This document shows positions 34,420-43,034 of a DNA stretch of 64,000 bases, piece after piece. Origin of the DNA: Croceivirga sp. (GTDB lineage: Bacteria; Bacteroidota; Bacteroidia; Flavobacteriales; Flavobacteriaceae); NCBI GenBank assembly GCA_028284665.1, contig JANQRG010000048.1, positions 1 through 64,000 on the forward strand, in the 5' to 3' direction. How positions within the stretch are numbered: the first letter of the stretch is position 1; each line of letters begins with the position of its first letter. Position numbers and translations under genes: made by a program. Under the pieces are notes generated by a model. The model was not told where the DNA came from. It did no database searches and worked only from the letters and a program-made list of their open reading frames with translations.

Positions 34420-35382
34420 CTAGAAGTTTTGCACAATATACAGATAAAGGGGCATGCCAAGGGTAATGTTAAAAGGGAAGGTGACCGCTAACGCCATAGG
34501 TAGGTAAAGACTTGGATTAGCTTGGGGAGCAGCCAATCGCATAGCGGCCGGAACAGCGATGTAGGAAGCACTTGCGGCCAATATGGCAAAAAGAAAACGA
34601 TTCCCTACATCTGCTGTGATGTACTGGGTAAACCAGGCAACGAAAATCCCGTTGATGATCGGAACAATAACCGAAAATAGGACGGCAAACCAGCCTTTTT
34701 TAACAAAGTCATTGAGTTTACGCCCACTGGTGATCCCCATATCCAGAAGAAAAACCGCTAAAAACCCTTTGAAAATATCCGTGGTAAACGGTTTTATACC
34801 TTCAGCCTGCTGCTCGTTAGCAAGGAATCCAATGGCCAGACTTCCCAATATGAGCAAAACACTGCCGTTGGTAAAAGAATGATGAACCGTCTTTTTGAGG
34901 TCACCATTTTTAGGTTTTTGTTTGCTGAACAAAGCCATTAACAGTACCCCTACAATTATGGACGGGGCTTCCATCAAGGCCATAACGGCTACCATATGGC
35001 CTCCAAAGTGGATTTGTTCTATTTCCAAAAAGGAAATTGCGGTTACGAACGTGACCGCACTAACAGAACCATATGCTGCAGCAATGGCCCCGGAATTGGC
35101 CACAGAGAATTTTCTGCGTAAAAGGAAATAAGCATAAAGTGGTACTACTACTGCAAGCAGGATACCAAATAAAAGTGACCAAATGATCTCCATATTCAGC
35201 GTACTATGAGAGAGTTCTAACCCCCCTTTAAATCCTATGGCAAATAACAGATATAGCGATATGAATTTAGAGGAGTTTTGAGGGATCTCAAGGTCACTCT
35301 TAAGTTGTACCGCTAGTATCCCCAGGAAGAAAAAAAGTAGTGCGGGATTAGTAAGATTGTCAAAGAGCAGATGTAGATCCAT
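34420..35382 (-). CDS. SbtA-like sodium-dependent bicarbonate transporter
   Basis: A 320-residue inner-membrane protein with about 10 membrane segments, recognised as the SbtA (DUF897) family: FFLGILAVQLKSDLEIP near the start, FAIGFKGGLELS, GSVSAVTFVTA, LLDMGITSG and AASASYIAVPAAMRLA. SbtA imports bicarbonate with sodium in cyanobacteria; heterotrophs use homologues to supply carboxylases. It is the third gene after two small genes that are divergent from a LysR regulator, so bicarbonate-responsive control is plausible. Confidence 0.88.
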   Translation of the reverse strand: MDLHLLFDNLTNPALLFFFLGILAVQLKSDLEIPQNSSKFISLYLLFAIGFKGGLELSHSTLNMEIIWSLLFGILLAVVVPLYAYFLLRRKFSVANSGAIAAAYGSVSAVTFVTAISFLEIEQIHFGGHMVAVMALMEAPSIIVGVLLMALFSKQKPKNGDLKKTVHHSFTNGSVLLILGSLAIGFLANEQQAEGIKPFTTDIFKGFLAVFLLDMGITSGRKLNDFVKKGWFAVLFSVIVPIINGIFVAWFTQYITADVGNRFLFAILAASASYIAVPAAMRLAAPQANPSLYLPMALAVTFPFNITLGMPLYLYIVQNF

Positions 35383-35388
35383 GAAGAC

Positions 35389-35691
35389 CTATTCTTCCAC
35401 GGAGATTTCCAGAATGCCATTAATACGCAATTTTTTTCCCATATGTCGTACCTGAGTTACAAATTCTTTTGTAACCACTTTTTCTTTTTCTAATTCGGCG
35501 ATCCTACCATCTGGATATTTGGTGTCTGCATCGGCACTACCTTCACACCAGGAAATACGTTGTAATTTGTGAAAATTTATTTTTTCATTGAGAAGTGCCA
35601 AAACCACATCTGCAGTTTCGGAAGGGGTAAACGTGCCATCTACCAATTGTATTTTCTGTGTTGTTTTTATTTGCGATTCCATCTGATTCAA
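35389..35691 (-). CDS. Unknown 100-residue protein, paralogue A
   Basis: A soluble 100-residue protein. Its core reads QLVDGTFTPSETADVVLALLNEKINFHKLQ and continues with GRIAELEKEKVV near residue 65. A paralogue at 36942 has the same layout (QLIEGTFSPIEAADVLLSLINYKIKFHTVQ, RRIAELKAAKNRV). It lies between a small membrane protein (ATGA overlap) and SbtA (6-base gap). It is not a PII protein, the known SbtA partner in cyanobacteria, but by position could play that role. No family is recognised. Confidence 0.75.
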   Translation of the reverse strand: MNQMESQIKTTQKIQLVDGTFTPSETADVVLALLNEKINFHKLQRISWCEGSADADTKYPDGRIAELEKEKVVTKEFVTQVRHMGKKLRINGILEISVEE

Positions 35692-35936
35692 TCTTTAGTG
35701 CTTTTATATCTTTTTGTTTGTTGCTCGCCTATGGAATGAATAGTCAACAAACCAAAAACGATTGCTGAAGCGATGGCCATCCATCCAAATAAGAGAAAAT
35801 CGTTGAGCGCAGATAAGGTTAACATTCCTCCAAAAAGTAGTCCTACTAAGGCATAGCCAAGGGGGCGAAAGTCGGTTTTTACTATTTTTCTCTCCTCGGT
35901 CCTGGCTTCGGATTTGGCAGTAATTCGATCAAGCAT
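35688..35936 (-). CDS. Small two-span membrane protein (82 residues)
   Basis: Started at ATG 35936 (MLDRITAKSEARTEERK). A charged N-terminus is followed by two hydrophobic segments (~28-44 and ~50-68) and a basic tail. It is the first gene of the SbtA operon, divergent from the LysR gene, and its stop overlaps the next gene by 4 bases. Function unknown; possibly a subunit or chaperone of the transporter. Confidence 0.7.
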   Translation of the reverse strand: MLDRITAKSEARTEERKIVKTDFRPLGYALVGLLFGGMLTLSALNDFLLFGWMAIASAIVFGLLTIHSIGEQQTKRYKSTKD

Positions 35937-35994
35937 GTTTATTCTTTTGCTACAAAAGTGCAACAAACATATCATTAAATTTTATTTATATTTA

Positions 35995-36009
35995 TTATGT
36001 AAATCATAA
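35995..36009. promoter_or_regulatory. LysR-type box (TTATGTAAATCATAA)
   Basis: A dyad TTATG-N5-CATAA containing the LysR consensus T-N11-A lies 10 bases before the LysR ATG and 58 bases before the divergent SbtA operon. It is the natural place for autorepression and activation of the divergent genes. Confidence 0.5.
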
Positions 36010-36018
36010 AACAAATTA

Positions 36019-36945
36019 ATGAACTATACTTTACATCAGCTAAGGGTATTCCAAAAAGTGGCGCAATATCGCAGCATTACCAAGGCTTCTGAAGAGCTAC
36101 ACTTAACGCAACCAGCAGTTTCAATTCAGCTAAAAAATTTTCAGGACCAATTCCCTTTTCCCCTCACTGAGGTTGTAGGGAGGCAGCTATTTTTAACGGA
36201 TTTTGGGGAGGAAATTGCGACAGCCGCGGAACGTATCTTGGATGAGGTGAACACCATTAGTTATAAAGCCATGGAATTTGAAGGCAATTTAGCCGGGCGT
36301 CTTAAAATAGCTGTGGTCTCTACCGGAAAATACGTGATGCCGTATGTACTCTCCGGATTTATGCAGGAACACCCGGGAATAGACTTAATTATGGATGTTA
36401 CCAACAAAGCAACGGTCATCAAAAACCTTGAAAAAAATGAGGTTGATTTTGCCTTGGTATCCGTGTTGCCCAAACACTTTGCGGTAAACAATACACAGCT
36501 GATGGAAAACCGGCTATACCTTGTTGGTAATGAAGGCAAAAGCTTGTCTTCCTTAGCAGAGTTAAGGCAGGCCCCACTGATTTTTCGTGAAAATGGTTCC
36601 GCTACGCGCATGGCAATGGAGAATTATTTGTTTAGCAATAAAATTGGAGCAACAAAAAAGATAGAACTTACTTCAAATGAAGCCGTTAAACAGGCGGTAG
36701 TAGCAGGTCTTGGCTTTTCCATCATGCCGTTAATCGGGATAAAGAACGAATTAAAGAATGGCGACTTGAAGATCTTTCGTCTAAAGGGATTACCGATAAT
36801 AACCAACTGGAACCTGATTTGGATGCCAACCAAAAAGTTTTCCCAGGTAGCCCAGGCTTTTCTGTACTATGTAGAAACCAAAAAGGACGAAATTATAGAA
36901 GACCAGTTCAAGTGGTTTAAAGACTACGCTCAGGAAACACTTTAG
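36019..36945 (+). CDS. LysR-family transcriptional regulator (CbbR-like)
   Basis: A 308-residue LysR regulator. Winged helix at ~1-62 (LHQLRVFQKVAQYRSITKAS, LTQPAVSIQLKNF) and an effector domain to the end. It resembles the CbbR/CmpR subgroup that controls carbon fixation and bicarbonate uptake. Divergent from the SbtA operon, with a T-N11-A box between. Its stop overlaps the convergent unknown gene by 4 bases. Confidence 0.92.
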   Translation: MNYTLHQLRVFQKVAQYRSITKASEELHLTQPAVSIQLKNFQDQFPFPLTEVVGRQLFLTDFGEEIATAAERILDEVNTISYKAMEFEGNLAGRLKIAVVSTGKYVMPYVLSGFMQEHPGIDLIMDVTNKATVIKNLEKNEVDFALVSVLPKHFAVNNTQLMENRLYLVGNEGKSLSSLAELRQAPLIFRENGSATRMAMENYLFSNKIGATKKIELTSNEAVKQAVVAGLGFSIMPLIGIKNELKNGDLKIFRLKGLPIITNWNLIWMPTKKFSQVAQAFLYYVETKKDEIIEDQFKWFKDYAQETL

Positions 36946-37280
36946 GGATTTTGTGGTAAAATTTGAATGTTACCTTGAATTCTAATAGGCTGCCCGGTAT
37001 CCCTGGCCTCCAGAATTAGTTGCGTGACCCTGTTTTTGGCGGCTTTTAACTCCGCAATCCTCCTTTCGGACTTTTCGTGCGAAAGTTCGTCCTTGTCCGT
37101 TACATTTAATAGTTGGACTGTGTGAAATTTTATTTTGTAGTTGATTAATGAAAGCAACACATCGGCTGCTTCAATTGGAGAGAAAGTGCCTTCAATCAGC
37201 TGAATTTCATCCAAAATACAGGTCTTGTCATCAGATGGGTCTTGGGTTGGTTTGAACCACTTACCAAATTTCGTGATCAT
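36942..37280 (-). CDS. Unknown 112-residue protein, paralogue B
   Basis: Paralogue of the protein at 35389: shared core QLxxGTFxPxxAADVxLxLxNxKIxFH and RRIAEL. It has a short extra N-terminus (MITKFGKWFKPTQDPS) instead of being adjacent to a membrane protein gene. The two copies flank the LysR gene. Function unknown; co-location with SbtA suggests a bicarbonate-related role. Confidence 0.72.
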   Translation of the reverse strand: MITKFGKWFKPTQDPSDDKTCILDEIQLIEGTFSPIEAADVLLSLINYKIKFHTVQLLNVTDKDELSHEKSERRIAELKAAKNRVTQLILEARDTGQPIRIQGNIQILPQNP

Positions 37281-37310
37281 TATGGTAATTATGAATTAGT
37301 CGCTGTAGTA

Positions 37311-37358
37311 TAAAATCTGCCCACCGGAAACTTATTTTGAACATGACAGTGGGCAGAT
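37311..37358 (-). terminator. Hairpin between minus-strand genes, terminator-like
   Basis: Perfect 10-base inverted repeat ATCTGCCCAC (37315-37324) and GTGGGCAGAT (37349-37358). On the minus strand it is followed by TTTTA, so it can end transcription from the 37407 gene before the 36942 gene. The 24-base loop is long for a terminator. Confidence 0.5.
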
Positions 37359-37406
37359 ACTTGGCAGAGAACAAAGTTATTTTGCGTTTAAATAGGCAAT
37401 TATTAT

Positions 37407-37790
37407 TTAGTTAATTGTTGCGGTCTGCGGACCAGCAGGCAGACTTTTGGTCAATATAGCCTTAATTGTTGGCCGATATCCATAAAAATTACGGCCATCT
37501 TCTCGTCTTAGGATCAACTGCATTTCCCCATTTGGTAATATATCCATTTGGTCTACAACTACCACCGTTCCATAATAATTAAAGGTAGCACCCAGGCCCG
37601 ATTTGGAATTCAAAGGGTTGAACAGCTTCACAGTTTCCTCATAGGGTAGGGTTAAAATCTGATCATTTTCAGAATTTCCCCGGCTTTCGTTGAAATGCTC
37701 ATAACTCTTGACAAATTCCGTTTGCTGTGCGAAAACAACAGGAGACATTATCAATAAAAACAATAGCGTAATACTTCTCCTCATAGGCAC
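37407..37790 (-). CDS. Secreted protein of unknown function (127 residues)
   Basis: A signal peptide (~1-21, ending VVFAQQ) is followed by a ~105-residue domain with beta-rich character (LGATFNYYGTVVVVDQMD, EMQLILRREDGRNFYGY). It is probably periplasmic or outer-membrane associated. It stands alone between a hairpin and the divergent TetR gene. No family is recognised. Confidence 0.65.
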   Translation of the reverse strand: MPMRRSITLLFLLIMSPVVFAQQTEFVKSYEHFNESRGNSENDQILTLPYEETVKLFNPLNSKSGLGATFNYYGTVVVVDQMDILPNGEMQLILRREDGRNFYGYRPTIKAILTKSLPAGPQTATIN

Positions 37791-37913
37791 TTCTTTGAGT
37801 AAATATACTTTTTCTCAAACGATTGAACAGCAAAACTAGCGTTAAAAAAAGTTAAACTATTATTATTTAAAAGCATTACTATTATATTTGAGCCGTAAAA
37901 GTTATAAAATATT

Positions 37914-38588
37914 ATGGAGCGCTTACTACAATCGGTAAAAATTGCCATCAATGAAAACGTCTTTTTAAAGGATCCGGAGTCATCGGACCTGGGGAAGCGA
38001 ATTGTTGAGAACAGTATTTTATTAATAGATGAAATTGGTTTTGAAGCATTTACTTTTAAAAAACTTGGAGACAAGATTGGCTCCAATGAAAGTTCTATTT
38101 ACCGGTATTTTGAAAATAAACATAAGCTGCTCGTATATCTAACTTCCTGGTACTGGGGGTGGTTGGAGTATCAATTGGTATTTGCCACCAACAGTATTGC
38201 AGATCCTAAAGAAAAATTAGAGAAAGCCATAGCCATAGTAAGCAAAAACACGGTTGAGGATCAAACATTTACACATGTAAATGAAGTATTACTGAATAAA
38301 ATAGTAGTAAATGAGTCATCAAAATCCTTTTTGACCAAGGAGGTGGATAAGGAAAACAAGGACGGTTATTTTATAATCTACAAAAGGATGGTCAATCGTT
38401 TAGAGGAGATGATTCGGGCTGTAGATGGGGATTACATGTATCCCTCAAGTCTTGCAAGCACCATTTTAGAGAGTACCTTGCATCAACATTTTTTAATAGA
38501 CCATTTTCCCACGCTTACGAGTTGTAACAGTAACAACGCTCCGGGTGAATTTATCGAGGACTTGGTATTTAGAATATTAAAGGGGTAA
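37914..38588 (+). CDS. TetR-family regulator
   Basis: A 224-residue regulator with an N-terminal TetR helix-turn-helix (~25-75: IGFEAFTFKKLGDKIGSNESSIYRYFENKHKLL) and a divergent ligand domain. It is the first gene of a plus-strand operon; the ABC exporter gene starts 6 bases after its stop. It most likely represses this operon and responds to an exported compound. Confidence 0.88.
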   Translation: MERLLQSVKIAINENVFLKDPESSDLGKRIVENSILLIDEIGFEAFTFKKLGDKIGSNESSIYRYFENKHKLLVYLTSWYWGWLEYQLVFATNSIADPKEKLEKAIAIVSKNTVEDQTFTHVNEVLLNKIVVNESSKSFLTKEVDKENKDGYFIIYKRMVNRLEEMIRAVDGDYMYPSSLASTILESTLHQHFLIDHFPTLTSCNSNNAPGEFIEDLVFRILKG

Positions 38589-38593
38589 AATAT

Positions 38594-40276
38594 ATGGCAA
38601 GTAAGGCAAATAATGTAATGACCGCTTGGCAGCGGCTGGTAGGCCTATTACAAATTGATCGAAAAGATATTCTTCAGGTATTTTATTATGCGATCTTTGC
38701 GGGGCTTCTAAATCTCTCGTTACCTCTTGGAATTCAAGCGATAATTAACTTAATCCAGGGAGCTCAGGTAAGTACGTCCTGGATCATCCTGGTCATTTTG
38801 GTGACTTTAGGGGTTGCCTTCGTAGGTGTATTACAGTTAATGCAGATAAGAATTACAGAAAACGTACAACAAAAAATATTCACCAGGGCTTCTTTTGAGT
38901 TTGCCTATCGCTTTCCGAAAATTAGGATGAGCGCAATTAGTAATTATTACCCACCGGAACTGGCCAATCGTTTTTTTGATACGTTAACCGTGCAAAAGAG
39001 CCTGGCAAAGATTCTTATTGATTTCCCGGCGGCACTTTTACAGATTATTTTTGGACTGTTACTATTGTCGTTTTATCATCCTTTTTTCATTATTTACGGA
39101 ATTTTACTACTACTACTCATATACATTGTATTTAAGTATACGGGGTACAGAGGTTTGGAAACAAGTCTTGCAGAGTCTAAGAATAAGTACAAAGTAGCGC
39201 ATTGGATCCAGGAAGTGGCCCGCTCCATCGTAAGTTTCAAGTTGTCCGGAAAAACCGAACACGCCATGAAGAAGAACGATACCCTGGTTGTTGGTTATTT
39301 AGACGCAAGGGAAAGTCACTTTAGAGTATTAGTGCTCCAGTTCATTCAGATGATTGGATTCAAGGTATTGGTAACTGCAGGCCTATTATTAATTGGAGGG
39401 CTTTTGGTACTTAACCAGGAAATGAATATTGGGCAGTTTGTTGCTGCGGAACTTATTATTCTTTTGATCATTAGTTCGGTTGAAAAGCTGATACTTGGGT
39501 TGGAAACCTTTTATGACCTACTCACCTCACTAGAAAAACTGGGGCAGGTAGTAGATAAAGACCTGGAACCCCAGGAAGGTGAGAGGCCCTTTAAAGAGAA
39601 TGAAGGCTTTACGGTAGAGCTGGATAAGGTCAGCTACTTTGTCCCGGATCGTGACAAAAAGATTATTGACGATGTTTCGCTAACGATTACCCCTACTTGC
39701 AGCATATTACTGCAAGGCCCAAGTGGTTCGGGAAAGACCACATTATTACGACTTATTGCGGGCATTTTAGAGCCCAATAGCGGAAGTATTTACATAAACA
39801 ACGTTGCCTTACAAGGCATTAATTTAAACTATTACCGCGCACATTTGGGGCAATCCTTAACGGAAGAATCCCCGTTTGAAGGCACCATTATGGATAATAT
39901 CAGTTTTGGAGATCCTAACATTACAGTAGAAGATGTGTACTGGGCCTTAGACAAAATAAAGTTGACACAATTTGTAAAGGAACAACCCTATGGATTGAAA
40001 ACCATTCTTTATCCTGAAGGGAAACAGATCCCTTACACGGTTTCAAAAAAAATCGTACTTGCCCGGAGTATTGTTAGAAAACCAAAGTTGCTGATTTTGA
40101 AAGATCCGCTGGATCAATTTACTAAATCAGAGGCCGAGGATATTATGGATTTTCTAACTGACCCTGCCAATGGTTGGGCCATAGTGGTGGTCAGTGAGAA
40201 TGAAAGATGGTCAAAAAGATGTGGTAGAATTATTACCATGGACAATGGTAAAATTGTAAACGAAACTCGTGCATAA
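38594..40276 (+). CDS. ABC exporter subunit (type I secretion-like) with degenerate ATPase
   Basis: A 560-residue half-transporter: membrane domain ~1-310 with about six spans, no peptidase domain, and a nucleotide-binding domain ~335-560. Walker A GPSGSGKTT (375-383) and the Q-loop glutamine are intact. The signature LSGGQ reads IPYTV (479-483). Walker B is LLILKDP, so the aspartate is Lys503 and the catalytic glutamate Asp504. The switch histidine region reads VVVSENE. As a homodimer it is unlikely to hydrolyse ATP normally. It pairs with the HlyD- and TolC-like genes behind it; no substrate gene is nearby. Confidence 0.88.
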   Translation: MASKANNVMTAWQRLVGLLQIDRKDILQVFYYAIFAGLLNLSLPLGIQAIINLIQGAQVSTSWIILVILVTLGVAFVGVLQLMQIRITENVQQKIFTRASFEFAYRFPKIRMSAISNYYPPELANRFFDTLTVQKSLAKILIDFPAALLQIIFGLLLLSFYHPFFIIYGILLLLLIYIVFKYTGYRGLETSLAESKNKYKVAHWIQEVARSIVSFKLSGKTEHAMKKNDTLVVGYLDARESHFRVLVLQFIQMIGFKVLVTAGLLLIGGLLVLNQEMNIGQFVAAELIILLIISSVEKLILGLETFYDLLTSLEKLGQVVDKDLEPQEGERPFKENEGFTVELDKVSYFVPDRDKKIIDDVSLTITPTCSILLQGPSGSGKTTLLRLIAGILEPNSGSIYINNVALQGINLNYYRAHLGQSLTEESPFEGTIMDNISFGDPNITVEDVYWALDKIKLTQFVKEQPYGLKTILYPEGKQIPYTVSKKIVLARSIVRKPKLLILKDPLDQFTKSEAEDIMDFLTDPANGWAIVVVSENERWSKRCGRIITMDNGKIVNETRA

Positions 40277-41628
40277 TGCTGAACATTTCTCCCGTAAAAC
40301 TAAATAAGAAGGTTAAGCTTACCCGTTTCAATGCCCCTCAGAAGGTATTTTACAGGAAGCACTACAAGCACTTCAATCGGTTTTTGCTAACCTTTGCTAT
40401 TGTCTTTTTGATCGTATTGTTTCTTCCCTGGACGCAGAATGTAACCGGTGATGGATTCCTCACTACGTTAACCCCGGATCAACGCCCGCAAACCATACAA
40501 TCTCCCATTCCGGGACAGATTGAAAAATGGTATGTTAGGGAAGGGGATTATGTGGAAAAAGGAGATACCATTCTACATATCTCAGAAGTCAAAAATGAAT
40601 ATTTTGATCCGCAATTGGTAGAACGAACAGGGCAACAGATACGTGCCAAAGAGATGGCGGTGACCTCCTATCAGGAAAAGGTAAAAGCCCTGGAAACACA
40701 AATTGGGGCCTTAACCAATGAGCGGGAATTGAAATTGGAACAGGCCAACAATAAACTGTATCAATCCAAGCTGAAGGTGCAAAGCGATAGTATTGACCTG
40801 GAGGCGGCCAAAACAAATATTATGATTGCCGAGCGGCAATATGACCGTGTGGTGCAGCTGGAATCCGAAGGATTAAAAGCAATTACGGATGTAGAGGAAA
40901 AACGTTTGAAATTACAGGAAACTCAGGCCAAACTCATTTCCCAGGAGAACAAATTATACGCAAGCAAAAACGAAGTGATCAACGCCCAGGTTGAGATCAA
41001 TAGGGTACAGGCAGAGTATACAGACAAGATCTCAAAGGCGCGCAGCGATATGTTTACCGCGCAGTCCAGTCAGTTCGATACCGAAGCACAGGTTACTAAA
41101 CTCGAAAACGAGTTTACCAATTACTCCATTAGAAACGATCTGTATTATATCCGTGCCCCACAAAATGGCTTTATCAACCGTGCACTTCAGGGAGGTATCG
41201 GCGAGACGTTTAAGGAAGGCGATCAACTCGTAGGGATAATGCCTGCCAATTTTAATATGGCGGTGGAAACTTTTGTGGATCCCTTAGACCTTCCGTTAAT
41301 GCATTTAGGCGAAAAAGTACGTATCCAGTTTGATGGTTGGCCTGTAATAGTGTTTAGCGGATGGCCTAACCTTTCCTATGGTACCTATGGAGGTGTGGTA
41401 GTGGCTATTGAAACTTTTATTAGCCCTAATGGGAAGTACCGTATATTATTGGCTCCGGATCCCGAGGATCATCCGTGGCCGACGGAATTAAGAGCAGGAT
41501 CCGGGGCACAAACCATTGCCCTTCTGGAAGACGTCCCTATTTGGTTTGAACTGTGGCGACAGCTCAATGGTTTCCCCCCAAATTATTATCAACCCGAAAG
41601 CGAGATGGCTACGGCCAAGAAAGAATAA
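40276..41628 (+). CDS. HlyD-family membrane fusion protein
   Basis: A 450-residue periplasmic adaptor. One membrane segment near ~37-55, a split biotinyl-lipoyl-like domain (TIQSPIPGQIEKWYVREGDYV and the return YIRAPQNGFINRAL) and a long coiled-coil hairpin of about 150 residues between them. It connects the ABC exporter to a TolC-type channel. Its ATG shares one base with the stop of the ABC gene, and the channel gene begins 2 bases after its own stop. Confidence 0.92.
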   Translation: MLNISPVKLNKKVKLTRFNAPQKVFYRKHYKHFNRFLLTFAIVFLIVLFLPWTQNVTGDGFLTTLTPDQRPQTIQSPIPGQIEKWYVREGDYVEKGDTILHISEVKNEYFDPQLVERTGQQIRAKEMAVTSYQEKVKALETQIGALTNERELKLEQANNKLYQSKLKVQSDSIDLEAAKTNIMIAERQYDRVVQLESEGLKAITDVEEKRLKLQETQAKLISQENKLYASKNEVINAQVEINRVQAEYTDKISKARSDMFTAQSSQFDTEAQVTKLENEFTNYSIRNDLYYIRAPQNGFINRALQGGIGETFKEGDQLVGIMPANFNMAVETFVDPLDLPLMHLGEKVRIQFDGWPVIVFSGWPNLSYGTYGGVVVAIETFISPNGKYRILLAPDPEDHPWPTELRAGSGAQTIALLEDVPIWFELWRQLNGFPPNYYQPESEMATAKKE

Positions 41629-41630
41629 CC

Positions 41631-43028
41631 ATGAGACACTATTTGGTTTATTTGGCATTTTTGACCCTTACCTTCTCAAATGCCCAGCAAGACTCGCTTG
41701 TTCTGGGGTTTAATGAGTATTTAGGGTATGTAAAGAAATACCATCCGGTAGCCAAACAGGCGCAATTGACCATATCTATTGGACAAGCCAATTTAATGAA
41801 GGCCAGGGGAGGTTTTGACCCAAAAATAGAAGTAGATTATGACAGGAAACGTTTTTCAGGCGACGAGTATTGGGATAGGCTAAATGCTACTTTCAAAATA
41901 CCAACCTACTACGGGATTGAAATAAAAGGGCAGTTTGAACAGGCGGAAGGGGACTTCATCAATAGGGATGAATCTTTCCCTGCTGATGGACTTTATAGCG
42001 CTGGGGTTTCTGTTGCCCTTGCTCGGGGATCCTGGATCAACGAACGTATGGCCACTTTACGCAAAGCCAAGTTTTTTAGGGAGCAGACCAAAGCGGATCA
42101 GGATTTATTGGTGAACGAAGTTTTATATAATGCCTCCTTAGCTTATTTTGAGTGGCTAATGGCCTACAATGAGGCAGAGATATTTAGAAACTTCTTAGGG
42201 AATGCCACGCAACGTTTTGAAGGAATACGAAAAAGCGCTTTGGCCGGGGATATTGCTATAATTGATACGGTGGAAGCCAAAATTGCGGTGCAAAACCGGG
42301 AATTGAGCCTGGTACAGGCAAGGGTTAAGCTTATGCAGAAGACCCTGGAGCTTTCCAATTTTTTGTGGATTGACGAAGTTCCCGTGGAATTACAGCCCAA
42401 TGTTATTCCGGATCCCGATCCTCAAAGAGATATCGATGTAACTTTGGAGATTGATGGAAAGCCTCTGGACAGCTTTACGATTGAGAACCATCCAAAATTG
42501 AGATCACTGGGATTTAAAATAGATGGGCTACTAGTGGACAAAAGGTTGAAGGCCAATAAGCTCTTGCCGCAAGTCGATCTCGAATACAATTTTTTGACCG
42601 ATGCGCCGGATCAGATCAATTCTTTTAACACCCAGGAATACAAGGGAGGTATAAAGTTTTATTTTCCATTGTTTCTCAGAAAGGAACGGGGGGATCTGAA
42701 GTTGGCGAAATTCAAGTTACAGGATGCGGAATTTGAGCGGGATAACACGGAGTTGGAAATTCAGAATGAGGTTTTGGCGATCTATCGGGAGTTGGATTCA
42801 TTTAATGAGCAGAACCCTCTGATTGATAATATAGTTTTCGATTATAGAACCTTATTGTCCGCGGAAGAACGTAAATTCAGTTTTGGGGAAAGTTCTATAT
42901 TCCTTATTAATGCCAGGGAAAGTACTTTGATTGACGCGGAATTAAAGCAAATTGAAGTAAAGAACAAATTCTTTACCACCAAAGCGAAATTGTTTAAAAG
43001 TCTGGCTATTAATCCTGAGAATCTTTAA
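41631..43028 (+). CDS. TolC-family outer-membrane channel
   Basis: A 465-residue protein. The start is ATG 41631, giving a signal peptide (MRHYLVYLAFLTLTFSNAQ); a longer frame would overlap the HlyD gene. TolC-like repeats of long helices follow, with SPxL-type strands replaced by family variants (HPVAKQAQLTISIGQANLMKARGGFDPKIE). It forms the outer-membrane exit of the type I secretion-like system. YitT follows after 6 bases. Confidence 0.88.
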   Translation: MRHYLVYLAFLTLTFSNAQQDSLVLGFNEYLGYVKKYHPVAKQAQLTISIGQANLMKARGGFDPKIEVDYDRKRFSGDEYWDRLNATFKIPTYYGIEIKGQFEQAEGDFINRDESFPADGLYSAGVSVALARGSWINERMATLRKAKFFREQTKADQDLLVNEVLYNASLAYFEWLMAYNEAEIFRNFLGNATQRFEGIRKSALAGDIAIIDTVEAKIAVQNRELSLVQARVKLMQKTLELSNFLWIDEVPVELQPNVIPDPDPQRDIDVTLEIDGKPLDSFTIENHPKLRSLGFKIDGLLVDKRLKANKLLPQVDLEYNFLTDAPDQINSFNTQEYKGGIKFYFPLFLRKERGDLKLAKFKLQDAEFERDNTELEIQNEVLAIYRELDSFNEQNPLIDNIVFDYRTLLSAEERKFSFGESSIFLINARESTLIDAELKQIEVKNKFFTTKAKLFKSLAINPENL

Positions 43029-43034
43029 CATGTT

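Noticed and set aside
37781-38086. A 101-codon open frame on the minus strand over the TetR gene start
   Set aside because: It runs against the well-supported TetR helix-turn-helix coding region and has no family features.
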